From: UMGS1251 sp036666555
GTDB lineage: Bacteria; Bacillota; Clostridia; Lachnospirales; Lachnospiraceae
NCBI GenBank assembly: GCA_036666555.1
Contig: JAVWVS010000009.1
Coordinates: 10,454 to 74,453, forward strand
DNA length: 64,000 nt
Direction: 5' to 3'
Each line of letters begins with the position of its first letter. Position 1 is the first letter of the stretch. A program made the translations under genes and the position numbers. Positions 55,962-64,000 of the stretch are shown piece by piece. A model generated the notes under the pieces. That model saw nothing but the letters and a program-made list of their open reading frames with translations, was not told the origin of the DNA and made no database searches.

Positions 55962-57155
55962 ATGCTTAATAAAAAATCAGTAGAGGATATTAATGTAAAA
56001 GGAAAACGGGTACTGGTTCGGTGTGATTTTAACGTACCATTGATTGATGGGAAAATCACCGATGAGAACCGTTTGGTAGCCGCACTTCCTACCATTAAAA
56101 AATTAATAGCAGATGGGGGCAAGGTGATTCTTTGTTCTCACCTTGGAAAACCAAAGGGAGAGCCAAAACCGGAATTGTCTTTGGCACCGGTCGGGATAAG
56201 ACTTTCTGAATTGTTAGGACAAGAAGTGGAATTTGCAGCAGATCCGGAAGTGGTAGGAGCCAATGCAAAAGCTGCAGTGGCAGCTATGAAAGACGGAGAC
56301 GTGGTACTTCTTGAAAATACCCGTTACCGAGCAGAAGAGACGAAAAACGAAGAATCCTTTAGTAAGGACTTAGCATCTTTGTGTGACATCTTTGTCAACG
56401 ATGCATTTGGAACGGCACACCGTGCACATTGTTCCAATGTAGGAGTAACAAAATTTGTGGATACAGCAGTGGTTGGTTACTTAATGCAAAAAGAGATTGA
56501 TTTCTTAGGAAATGCAGTGGATCACCCACAACGTCCATTTGTAGCCATTTTAGGTGGTGCAAAAGTGTCCAGCAAGATTTCCGTGATAGAGAATTTATTG
56601 GATAAAGTAGACACACTGATTATCGGTGGTGGAATGTCTTATACCTTTAGTAAAGCACAAGGCGGAAGTGTAGGCATCTCTTTATTAGAAGAAGATTACT
56701 GTGATTACGCACTGGACATGTTGAAAAAAGCAGAAGAAAAAGGCGTGAAATTATTGCTTCCGGTAGACAACATTATCGCAGATGATTTCTCCAATGATGC
56801 TCATACTCAAATTGTTCCCAAAGGAGAGATACCGGATGGCTGGGAAGGCTTAGATATTGGACCGGAAACGGAAAAATTATTCTGTGAAGCAGTCAAAGAT
56901 GCAAAAACAATCGTATGGAACGGACCCATGGGTTGCTTTGAAATGCCTAACTTTGCTCATGGAACGGAAGCGGTAGCAAAAGCAATGGCTGCAACCGATG
57001 CGGTAACCATTATTGGTGGCGGTGATTCCGCAGCAGCAGTGAACCAATTAGGCTACGGAGATAAAATGACACATATTTCTACCGGCGGTGGCGCTTCCTT
57101 AGAATTCTTGGAAGGCAAAGAACTCCCCGGCGTAGCAGCAGCTAATAATAAGTAG
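55962..57155 (+). CDS. pgk: phosphoglycerate kinase
   Basis: A 397-residue PGK. RVLVRCDFNVPLIDGKITDENR (core RVLVRCDFNVPL) and SHLGKPKGEP near the N-terminus, NDAFGTAHRAHCSN, and the nucleotide region GGGDSAAAVNQLG and STGGGASLEFLEGKELPGV (core TGGGASLEFLEG). ATG 55962 has GGAGGCAGAG upstream; a longer frame upstream runs through the hairpin and is not used. Confidence 0.98.
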   Translation: MLNKKSVEDINVKGKRVLVRCDFNVPLIDGKITDENRLVAALPTIKKLIADGGKVILCSHLGKPKGEPKPELSLAPVGIRLSELLGQEVEFAADPEVVGANAKAAVAAMKDGDVVLLENTRYRAEETKNEESFSKDLASLCDIFVNDAFGTAHRAHCSNVGVTKFVDTAVVGYLMQKEIDFLGNAVDHPQRPFVAILGGAKVSSKISVIENLLDKVDTLIIGGGMSYTFSKAQGGSVGISLLEEDYCDYALDMLKKAEEKGVKLLLPVDNIIADDFSNDAHTQIVPKGEIPDGWEGLDIGPETEKLFCEAVKDAKTIVWNGPMGCFEMPNFAHGTEAVAKAMAATDAVTIIGGGDSAAAVNQLGYGDKMTHISTGGGASLEFLEGKELPGVAAANNK

Positions 57156-57189
57156 AGAACTTACCATCATAGGAAGAGAGGAAACAATC

Positions 57190-57939
57190 ATGACAAGAAG
57201 AAAAATCGTAGCAGGAAACTGGAAAATGAACAAAACTCCAAGTGAGGCAGTTGCCCTGATTCAGGAATTGAAACCATTAGTAGCAAGCGAGGAGGTAGAT
57301 GTTGTATTTTGTGTACCGGCCATTGATATTATCCCTGCCATCGAAGCAGCTAAAGGAAGCAATATTGAAATCGGCGCTGAGAACATGTACTACGAAGAAA
57401 GCGGTGCTTACACCGGAGAAATCGCTCCGGCAATGCTAACAGATGTAGGTATTAAATATGTGATTATTGGACATTCAGAACGCCGTGAATATTTTGCGGA
57501 ATCGGATGTGACTGTTAATAAAAAAGTGAAAAAAGCATTTGAACATGGTTTAACACCAATCGTATGCTGTGGAGAAACGTTGACCCAAAGAGAACAAGGG
57601 GTGACCATTGACTTTATCCGTCAGCAAATTAAGATTGCATTCTTAGATGTGACGGCAGAACAGGCAAAGACCGCAGTCATCGCATATGAACCAATCTGGG
57701 CAATTGGCACCGGAAAAGTTGCTACTACCGCACAGGCACAAGAAGTATGTGCAGCAATTCGTGTGTGCATTGGTGAAGTATATGACGAAGCAACCGCAGG
57801 CGCTATCCGCATTCAATATGGCGGCAGCGTTTCCGCATCCAGCGCAGCAGAATTATTTGCACAGGCAGATATTGATGGTGGCTTAGTAGGAGGAGCGGCA
57901 TTGAAAGCAGACTTCGGTAAAATTGTCAATTACAAATAG
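57190..57939 (+). CDS. tpiA: triosephosphate isomerase
   Basis: A 249-residue TIM. Catalytic residues: Lys in AGNWKMNKT (residues 9-16), His in IGHSERREYF (about residue 97) and Glu in AYEPIWAIGTGK (about residue 168), with YGGSVSASSAAE near the C-terminus. RBS AAGAGAGGAAACAATC, 34 bases after pgk. Normal length. Confidence 0.98.
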   Translation: MTRRKIVAGNWKMNKTPSEAVALIQELKPLVASEEVDVVFCVPAIDIIPAIEAAKGSNIEIGAENMYYEESGAYTGEIAPAMLTDVGIKYVIIGHSERREYFAESDVTVNKKVKKAFEHGLTPIVCCGETLTQREQGVTIDFIRQQIKIAFLDVTAEQAKTAVIAYEPIWAIGTGKVATTAQAQEVCAAIRVCIGEVYDEATAGAIRIQYGGSVSASSAAELFAQADIDGGLVGGAALKADFGKIVNYK

Positions 57940-57952
57940 ACAAACACCATAG

Positions 57953-58014
57953 AAAATAGGATTGGGGACGGAGGCTTGTGCCACAAACCGCTGTGTCTGA
58001 TCCTACTTTTATTT
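57953..58014 (+). other. structured intergenic between tpiA and gpmI
   Basis: AATAGGAT (57955-57962) and ATCCTA (57999-58005) could close an internal structure containing a GG-TTGT-GCC-ACAA-CC hairpin; CTTTTATTT follows. Possibly an attenuator before gpmI; pairing done by eye. Confidence 0.35.
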
Positions 58015-58027
58015 AAGGAGAAATGAA

Positions 58028-59569
58028 ATGAGTAAAAAACCAACCGTATTAATGATTTTAGATGGATATGGCTTGAATGACCATATCGCCGGTAATGCAG
58101 TGGCAGAAGCCAACACCCCAGTGATGGATCAATTAATGAAGACCTGTCCCTTTGTTCAGGGAAGTGCAAGTGGTCTTGCCGTAGGACTTCCGGAAGGACA
58201 AATGGGCAATTCCGAAGTAGGACATCTTAACATGGGCGCAGGACGTATTGTCTATCAGGATCTGACGAAGATTACAAAAGCCATTCAAGATGGAGATTTT
58301 TTCAAAAATAAAGAGTTATTGACCGCATGTAAAAATGCAAACGAGAACCACAGTGCCCTGCATCTTATGGGATTACTTTCCGATGGTGGGGTGCATAGCC
58401 ACAATACACATCTTTATGGCTTGCTGGAATTAGCAAAACAAGAAGGCGTAGAACAGGTATACGTCCATTGTTTCTTAGATGGTCGTGACACTCCTCCTTC
58501 TTCCGGAAAAGAATATGTGGAACAATTAGAAGCAAAGATGCAGGAAATCGGTGTGGGAAAGATTGCTACGGTAATAGGGCGTTATTATGCAATGGATCGG
58601 GATAACCGTTGGGATCGTGTAGAACTTGCCTATCAGGCACTTTCATATGGAGAAGGAGCAACAGCCGACAGCGCTTCTGTGGCAGTGCAGCACTCCTATG
58701 ACCAGGGGAAGACCGATGAATTCGTACTTCCTACGGTCATTACAAAAGAGGGAGCCCCCACAGCCTTGGTTCAAGACCAGGATTCCATTATCTTCTTTAA
58801 TTTCCGACCGGATCGTGCCAGAGAATTGACCAGAACATTTTGTGATGATGGATTCACCGGATTTTCCAGAGAAAAACGAATTCATACCGTTTATGTATGT
58901 TTTACCGATTACGATGTGACCATTGGCAATAAGTCTGTGGCATTTCCCAAAGAGGAAATCACCAATACACTGGGTGAATTTTTAGGAAAGAATCATCTGA
59001 CTCAGGCCAGAATTGCAGAGACAGAAAAATATGCCCATGTTACCTTTTTCTTCAACGGGGGGGAAGAAGAACCAAACCCAGGTGAAGAACGCATCCTAGT
59101 GAAATCACCGAAGGTTGCGACTTATGATATGCAGCCGGAGATGAGTGCCTTTGAGGTGTGCGACAATCTGACCGCAGCCATTCGTTCTCAAAAGTATGAC
59201 GTGATTATTATTAATTTTGCCAATCCGGACATGGTAGGACATACGGGAATTGAAACCGCAGCCATTCAAGCAGTAGAAGCAGTGGATGGGTGTGTGGGGA
59301 AAGCATTGGAAGCCATTTTGGAAGTCAATGGGCAGATGTTTATTTGTGCAGACCATGGCAATGCAGAACAATTAATCAACTATGATACCGATGAGCCATT
59401 TACCGCTCATACTACCAATCCGGTACCTTTCATCTTATTTCATGCCGATGAAAAATATGGACTACGTGAAGGCGGATGTCTGGCGGATATTGCACCAACT
59501 TTAATTGAATTACTGGGGATGAAACAACCTAAAGAAATGACGGGGACGTCCTTACTGATTACCAAATAA
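58028..59569 (+). CDS. gpmI: phosphoglycerate mutase, 2,3-bisphosphoglycerate-independent
   Basis: A 513-residue alkaline-phosphatase-fold enzyme using Mn2+. MILDGYGLND (residues 9-18) holds the first Asp, the nucleophile Ser is in QMGNSEVGHLNMGAGR (about residue 62), and the metal block ADHGNAEQL is near residue 442. RBS AAGGAGAAATGAA. Ends the glycolytic run; enolase is not in the window. Confidence 0.97.
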   Translation: MSKKPTVLMILDGYGLNDHIAGNAVAEANTPVMDQLMKTCPFVQGSASGLAVGLPEGQMGNSEVGHLNMGAGRIVYQDLTKITKAIQDGDFFKNKELLTACKNANENHSALHLMGLLSDGGVHSHNTHLYGLLELAKQEGVEQVYVHCFLDGRDTPPSSGKEYVEQLEAKMQEIGVGKIATVIGRYYAMDRDNRWDRVELAYQALSYGEGATADSASVAVQHSYDQGKTDEFVLPTVITKEGAPTALVQDQDSIIFFNFRPDRARELTRTFCDDGFTGFSREKRIHTVYVCFTDYDVTIGNKSVAFPKEEITNTLGEFLGKNHLTQARIAETEKYAHVTFFFNGGEEEPNPGEERILVKSPKVATYDMQPEMSAFEVCDNLTAAIRSQKYDVIIINFANPDMVGHTGIETAAIQAVEAVDGCVGKALEAILEVNGQMFICADHGNAEQLINYDTDEPFTAHTTNPVPFILFHADEKYGLREGGCLADIAPTLIELLGMKQPKEMTGTSLLITK

Positions 59570-59571
59570 AT

Positions 59572-59618
59572 AAAAACATTGCAGCCAAGAGATACTTTGA
59601 AAAGCTGCAATGTTTTTT
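59572..59618. terminator. bidirectional intrinsic terminator
   Basis: AAAAACATTGCAGC (59572-59585) pairs with GCTGCAATGTTTTT (59604-59617), loop about 18 bases; A and T tracts at both ends. Serves gpmI and the convergent activase gene. Confidence 0.85.
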
Positions 59619-59623
59619 GTTGC

Positions 59624-62600
59624 TTATTTATTTAAGTTCTTCTGTGCGGTAGACAGCATCAGTTTCAATCGATTTAGCTGGTTGACTTCGCTGGCACCGG
59701 GATCATAATCAATGGCAATGATATTCGAAAGAGGATGTTCATGACGCAATTCCTTGATAACCCCTTTTCCTACCACGTGGTTGGGTAAACAGCCAAAAGG
59801 CTGGGCACATACAATGTTATTGACGCCACTGTGTAATAGTTCCAGCATCTCGCCGGTTAAGAACCATCCCTCCCCACACTGGTTCCCAAGAGATACAATA
59901 TCCTTGGCCATATGGGCAAGCTGGTCAATGTGTGCCGGTGGTGTAAAATGGACACTGTCCTGTAATGCTTTGGATGCAGGAGCACGGAACCATTCCAAAG
60001 CGCGGATACCCAGATTGGCCATGTGGGCACCGGATTTCTTCATGCCCAATTTATTTGCTTTGAAATTCATATTATAGAAACAGTAGAGGAAAAAGTCCAG
60101 CAAATCCGGCACAACCGCTTCGGCACCTTCCCGCTCCAGCAATTCTACCAGATAGTTATTGGCAGCCGGCAAGAATTTTACCAAAATTTCACCCACTACA
60201 CCTACACGGGGTTTTTTCACATCCAACCGTGGCAAAGAATCAAAGTCTTTGATGATTTCACGACAAAGACGATGAAAAGTACGGCGCTTAGGATGCTGCT
60301 GGGAAACAAATTCCACACAGGTGGCCTTCCATTTTTCGTGGAGAGCATTAGCAGAACCGGGAACGGCTTCGTAAGGTCTGGTCTGGTAGAGACAACGCAT
60401 AAAGACGTCACCGAGCACTAAGGAATAAACTGACTTCATCATCAGCGGCAGTGTGAGTTTAAAGCCCGGGTTCCCTTCCAGTCCGCTTAGGTTGACAGAA
60501 ATCACGGGAATATCGGGATAACCGGCTTTCATAAGGGCACGGCGAATGAACCCGATATAGTTGGAAGCACGGCAGCCACCGCCGGTCTGGCTGATGATGA
60601 CGGCAATCTTTTGGGTGTCATAGCTTCCCGATAAAATGGCTTGCATAATCTGTCCCACCACCATCAACGAAGGATAGCAGGCATCGTTATTGACATATTT
60701 CAGCCCCACATCTACCGCGGACTTATTGTCATTTGGCAGGATGACCAAGTGATATCCACAAGAACGCACGGCTGGCTCTATCAAGTCAAAATGAAGTGGC
60801 GACATCTGGGGACACAAAATAGTATAATCTTTTTTCATTTCCTTGGTAAAGGGAACCCGCCGGATGGAAGCAGAGTGAAGTTCCCGCTTTAATTGTCGTT
60901 GGTCACGGACCCGCACTGCTGCAATCAAGGAGCGGATACGAATTCTGGCGGCTCCTAGATTATTTACTTCGTCAATTTTCAAGGTAGTATAGATTTTCCC
61001 GGATTTGGTTAAAATATCAGAAACTTCATCCGTGGTGACAGCATCCAATCCACAGCCAAAGGAATTTAGTTGAATCAGTTCCAAGGCATCTGTGGTTTTT
61101 ACGTAGTTAGCTGCGGCATAAAGTCTGGAGTGATACATCCACTGGTCCATAACATTTAAAGGACGTTCCACCGGAGTTAAGTGGGAAATGGAATCTTCGG
61201 TGAGCACCGCCATATCATAAGCCGTAATCAATTCCGGAATACCATGATGTACTTCCGGGTCAACGTGGTAAGGTCTGCCGGCTAAAACAATTCCTTTTTT
61301 GCCGGTTTTTTCCAACCAGGCAATGGTCTCTTCTCCCTTTTTTTGCATATCCGTTCGACAGGTACTTAATTCTTCCCATCCCAAATGGACGGCTTGCTGT
61401 ATCTCTTGCGGGAGAATGGAAAATTCTTCACACAATTCTTCGGTAAGACGTTGGAACAAGATCTCCTCACTTTGGAAAGACAAGAAGGGGTTTCTAAATT
61501 TTACCTGTCCATCGGTGATGGCGTCCATATTATTTTTAATATTTTCTGCATAAGAAGTGACAATCGGGCAGTTATAATGGTTATTGGCATCTGCAAATTC
61601 TTTCCGTTCATAGGGAATACAAGGGTAGAAGATAAAGGGAACTCCTTGTTCAATCAGCCATTCCACATGACCATGAGCCAACTTAGCAGGGTAACATTCG
61701 GATTCACTGGGGATGGAGTCAATGCCCATCTCATAAATCTTTCGACTGGAGAAGGGAGAAAGCAGCACTCGAAATCCTAACGCATTGAAAAAGGTGAACC
61801 AAAACGGATAATTCTCATACATGTTCAGCACACGGGGAATGCCCACAGTTCCACGAGGAGCATCCGCTGATTCTAAAGGTGTGTATCCAAAATAACGTTG
61901 ATTTTTATACTCATAAAGGTTGGGTACGGTGGTTTCTTTTTTTGTCTTCCCCAAACCACGTTCACACCGGTTCCCGGAGACAAAATTTCTTCCGTCACTG
62001 AAATGATTTACGGTGAGACGACAACTGTTGGTGCAGCCCTTACATTTGGTCATGGTGGTGGCATAGGTCAGTGCTTCAATGGCCTGAATGGTCAGCATGG
62101 TAGTCGGAGCCGGACAAAGTTCATAGCGTTCCCGAGCAATCAAGGCAGCACCAAAGGCACCCATGGTACCTGCAATGTCCGGGCGAATCGCTTCACATTC
62201 GGCAATTTGCTCAAAGCTTCGTAACACGGCTTCATTATAGAACGTACCCCCTTGTACGACGATTCGTTTCCCCAGCTCAGAGGCATCGGATACTTTGATG
62301 ACTTTAAAAAGTGCATTTTTAATGACGGAATAAGCAAGACCTGCAGAAATATCAGCCACTGCCGCCCCCTCTTTTTGTGCCTGTTTGACTTTGGAATTCA
62401 TAAAGACCGTACAACGGGTACCTAAGTCAATGGGGTGTTTGGCAAAAAGTGCTTCGTGGGCAAAATCTTCCACCGTATAGTTTAAGGACTTGGCAAAGGT
62501 TTCGATAAAAGAACCACAGCCGGAAGAGCAGGCTTCATTTAATTGCACGCTGTCTACAGTCTGATTCTTGATTTTGATACACTTCATATCCTGTCCACCG

Positions 62601-63871
62601 ATATCTAAGATGCAGTCCACCTCCGGGTCAAAGAAAGAAGCCGCATAATAGTGAGATACGGTTTCCACTTCCCCCTCGTCTAAAAGCAGTGCAGCTTTGA
62701 TCAGCGCCTCTCCATAACCGGTAGAGCAGGAGCGGACAATGTGTACATCGCTTGGAAGTTTGCTGTAAATGTCTTTGATTGCGGTAATGGTAGTGCCCAA
62801 AGGATCTCCGTCATTGTTATGATAAAAGGAATACAATAGCGTTCCTTCTGCATCCACTAAAGCAGCTTTGGTGGTAGTAGAACCTGCATCAATCCCAAGA
62901 AAACAGTCTCCGTGATAGGTAGACAGGTCTTTGAGCGGCACTTGATTTTGATTATGACGATTTTTAAAAGCGCGATACTCCGCTTCCGTAGCAAACAAGG
63001 GATCCATCCGATCTACTTCGAACTCCATATGAATATGACTGGAAAGTTTATGCTGGAGTGTGGTAAGGGAGGTGACTACATCTTTTTTTGAATTCAAAGC
63101 GGAACCTACGGCAGCGAATAAATGGGAATAGTTCGGTGCAATGGTATGCTCATCATCTAATTTTAAAGTACGTACGAATGCGGAACGAAGTTCCGGTAAA
63201 AAATGAAGAGGTCCGCCTAAGAAAGCGACATGTCCCCGAATGGGTTTGCCACAGGCAAGACCGCTGATAGTCTGATTGACTACCGCTTGAAAGATGGAAG
63301 CGGCCAGGTCTTCTTTTGTAGCACCTTCGTTAATCAAAGGCTGAATGTCGGATTTGGCAAACACACCACAACGAGCCGCGATGGAGTAAATGGCCTGATA
63401 GTTCTTCGCATAAGCGTCCAAACCGGTAGCATCCGTCTGTAATAGAGATGCCATCTGGTCAATAAAAGAACCGGTTCCACCGGCGCAGATACCATTCATC
63501 CGCTGTTCTACATTGCCTCCTTCAAAATAAATAATCTTGGCATCTTCACCACCAAGTTCTATGGCAACATCCGTCAGAGGTGCATAATCCTGCAGTGCAG
63601 TGGAGACGGCAATGACTTCTTGTACAAAAGGGATTTCCAAATGCTTGGCAAGTGTGAGACCGCCGGAGCCAGTAATCATGGGAGAAACGGAAATTGAGCC
63701 CAATTTATAAAGTGCCCGTCCGATCAAATCCGATAATGTCTCTTGAATATTAGCAAAATGACGCTCATAATCGGAGAACAAAACTTCATTGGTGATAGGA
63801 CTTAAAATGGCAATTTTCACCGTAGTGGAACCGATGTCAATTCCCAATGTATGTAGTGCTTGCTGGTTCAT
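59624..63871 (-). CDS. acyl-CoA dehydratase activase-related protein, two activase domains plus DUF2229
   Basis: A 1415-residue protein. Two BadF/BadG/BcrA/BcrD-type ATPase domains come first: LGIDIGSTTVKIAIL at residue 9 and FLGIDAGSTTTKAALV near 322, with cluster-binding Cys in GICAGGTGSF, AARCGVFAKSD, SSGCGSFIETF and GTRCTVFMNS. A Cys-rich linker CKGCTNSCRL near 610 is followed by DUF2229 (VGIPRVLNMYENYPFWF near 675, ESECYPAKLAHGH) and a C-terminal region related to the HgdB-type dehydratase subunit (GGGCRASNYIGFI near 1095). Such proteins are widespread in Firmicutes; the activase function is ATP-driven electron transfer, but the target is unknown here. RBS AGAGAGGG. Unlinked to fermentation genes. 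Confidence 0.9.
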   Translation of the reverse strand: MNQQALHTLGIDIGSTTVKIAILSPITNEVLFSDYERHFANIQETLSDLIGRALYKLGSISVSPMITGSGGLTLAKHLEIPFVQEVIAVSTALQDYAPLTDVAIELGGEDAKIIYFEGGNVEQRMNGICAGGTGSFIDQMASLLQTDATGLDAYAKNYQAIYSIAARCGVFAKSDIQPLINEGATKEDLAASIFQAVVNQTISGLACGKPIRGHVAFLGGPLHFLPELRSAFVRTLKLDDEHTIAPNYSHLFAAVGSALNSKKDVVTSLTTLQHKLSSHIHMEFEVDRMDPLFATEAEYRAFKNRHNQNQVPLKDLSTYHGDCFLGIDAGSTTTKAALVDAEGTLLYSFYHNNDGDPLGTTITAIKDIYSKLPSDVHIVRSCSTGYGEALIKAALLLDEGEVETVSHYYAASFFDPEVDCILDIGGQDMKCIKIKNQTVDSVQLNEACSSGCGSFIETFAKSLNYTVEDFAHEALFAKHPIDLGTRCTVFMNSKVKQAQKEGAAVADISAGLAYSVIKNALFKVIKVSDASELGKRIVVQGGTFYNEAVLRSFEQIAECEAIRPDIAGTMGAFGAALIARERYELCPAPTTMLTIQAIEALTYATTMTKCKGCTNSCRLTVNHFSDGRNFVSGNRCERGLGKTKKETTVPNLYEYKNQRYFGYTPLESADAPRGTVGIPRVLNMYENYPFWFTFFNALGFRVLLSPFSSRKIYEMGIDSIPSESECYPAKLAHGHVEWLIEQGVPFIFYPCIPYERKEFADANNHYNCPIVTSYAENIKNNMDAITDGQVKFRNPFLSFQSEEILFQRLTEELCEEFSILPQEIQQAVHLGWEELSTCRTDMQKKGEETIAWLEKTGKKGIVLAGRPYHVDPEVHHGIPELITAYDMAVLTEDSISHLTPVERPLNVMDQWMYHSRLYAAANYVKTTDALELIQLNSFGCGLDAVTTDEVSDILTKSGKIYTTLKIDEVNNLGAARIRIRSLIAAVRVRDQRQLKRELHSASIRRVPFTKEMKKDYTILCPQMSPLHFDLIEPAVRSCGYHLVILPNDNKSAVDVGLKYVNNDACYPSLMVVGQIMQAILSGSYDTQKIAVIISQTGGGCRASNYIGFIRRALMKAGYPDIPVISVNLSGLEGNPGFKLTLPLMMKSVYSLVLGDVFMRCLYQTRPYEAVPGSANALHEKWKATCVEFVSQQHPKRRTFHRLCREIIKDFDSLPRLDVKKPRVGVVGEILVKFLPAANNYLVELLEREGAEAVVPDLLDFFLYCFYNMNFKANKLGMKKSGAHMANLGIRALEWFRAPASKALQDSVHFTPPAHIDQLAHMAKDIVSLGNQCGEGWFLTGEMLELLHSGVNNIVCAQPFGCLPNHVVGKGVIKELRHEHPLSNIIAIDYDPGASEVNQLNRLKLMLSTAQKNLNK

Positions 63872-63945
63872 AAAAGTACCCTCTCTTTATCTCTTCATAG
63901 TATTACTACCTATTAAATGTAGTTTTACTTATTACAATCTTCTAC

Positions 63946-63974
63946 ATTATACGACAGGAATCGAAAAAACTCAA
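63946..63974 (-). promoter_or_regulatory. promoter of the large activase gene
   Basis: On the minus strand TTGAGT (63969-63974), 17-bp spacer, TATAAT (63946-63951), about 70 bases before the ATG. Confidence 0.7.
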
Positions 63975-64000
63975 TTCATAAAAGTGATAATATTTGCAAG

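Noticed and set aside
1..64000. CRISPR arrays, rRNA genes, insertion sequences, prophage genes
   Set aside because: No regularly spaced repeats, no rRNA-like stretches and no transposase, integrase or phage structural protein was seen among the frames.

Overview
The window reads as a chromosomal segment of a low-GC Gram-positive anaerobe of the class Clostridia, most likely a Lachnospiraceae relative. The grounds are the AT-rich code with strong AGGAGG-type ribosome binding sites, the ylxM-ffh-rpsP-khpA-rimM-trmD-rplS-rbgA-rnhB-yraN translation/secretion block, RNase Y, an ISC/NIF-type cluster led by an Rrf2 regulator, SpoIIM- and SpoVB-like membrane proteins, QueH, and a very large acyl-CoA dehydratase activase-like protein. 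This is inference from gene content; no rRNA is present to fix the taxonomy. Apart from two accessory-looking genes the sequence is densely coded, and no gene-free stretch exceeds about 260 bases.

Layout. 1-0.93 kb: 3' part of a UvrD-family helicase. 0.96-7.1 kb: a DUF1292 protein divergent from an orphan sugar-binding lipoprotein, then a catalytically degenerate GH13 protein, TraX, a DUF5662-like protein, a phosphoglycerate mutase-like phosphatase and trpS. 7.1-17.1 kb: an ABC-F protein, patatin, HD hydrolase, MATE exporter, truA, hotdog thioesterase, two overlapping unknown genes, a 47-residue peptide gene, a Cys/Gly-rich small protein, DUF3810, a GNAT acetyltransferase and a subtilase. 17.2-28.4 kb: SRP/ribosome block (interrupted by an antisense MATE gene between trmD and rplS), two type I signal peptidases around rbgA, rnhB, yraN, pgeF, an MscS channel and an L25/Ctc gene with an unusual leader. 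28.47-31.8 kb: tRNA-Thr(CGT), an AlbA_2/Schlafen-type ATP-binding protein gene lying between two ~80-bp direct repeats, and an ABC permease/ATPase pair. 31.9-41.4 kb: queH, a GGDEF protein, argH, asd, ppk1, topB, a left-handed beta-helix protein and mgsA. 41.5-47.8 kb: an SSS symporter, recA (with SOS box)-recX-rny, NUDIX and SpoIIM-like. 48.0-50.5 kb: an accessory AAA ATPase tail-to-tail with a SpoVB-like flippase. 50.6-54.7 kb: iscR-iscS-iscU-mnmA-PHP phosphatase. 54.7-59.6 kb: gap-pgk-tpiA-gpmI glycolytic run. 59.6-63.9 kb: a 1415-residue activase/DUF2229 protein with its promoter at the window edge.

The most interesting signals are: (1) the leader of the L25/Ctc gene, where an eight-codon reading frame ends inside the first arm of a hairpin whose second arm is an exact complement of the L25 ribosome binding site, which looks like a translational switch; (2) the ATP-binding protein cassette bounded by near-identical copies of the 3' end of an ABC permease gene, pointing to a site-specific or recombination-based insertion; (3) an 81-residue protein that is more than half Cys plus Gly, with an internal hydrophobic/Cys repeat kept at the protein level despite synonymous divergence; (4) a GH13 protein that has lost the usual catalytic residues; and (5) several compact palindromes that overlap promoters (ylxM, SSS symporter, recA, iscR).
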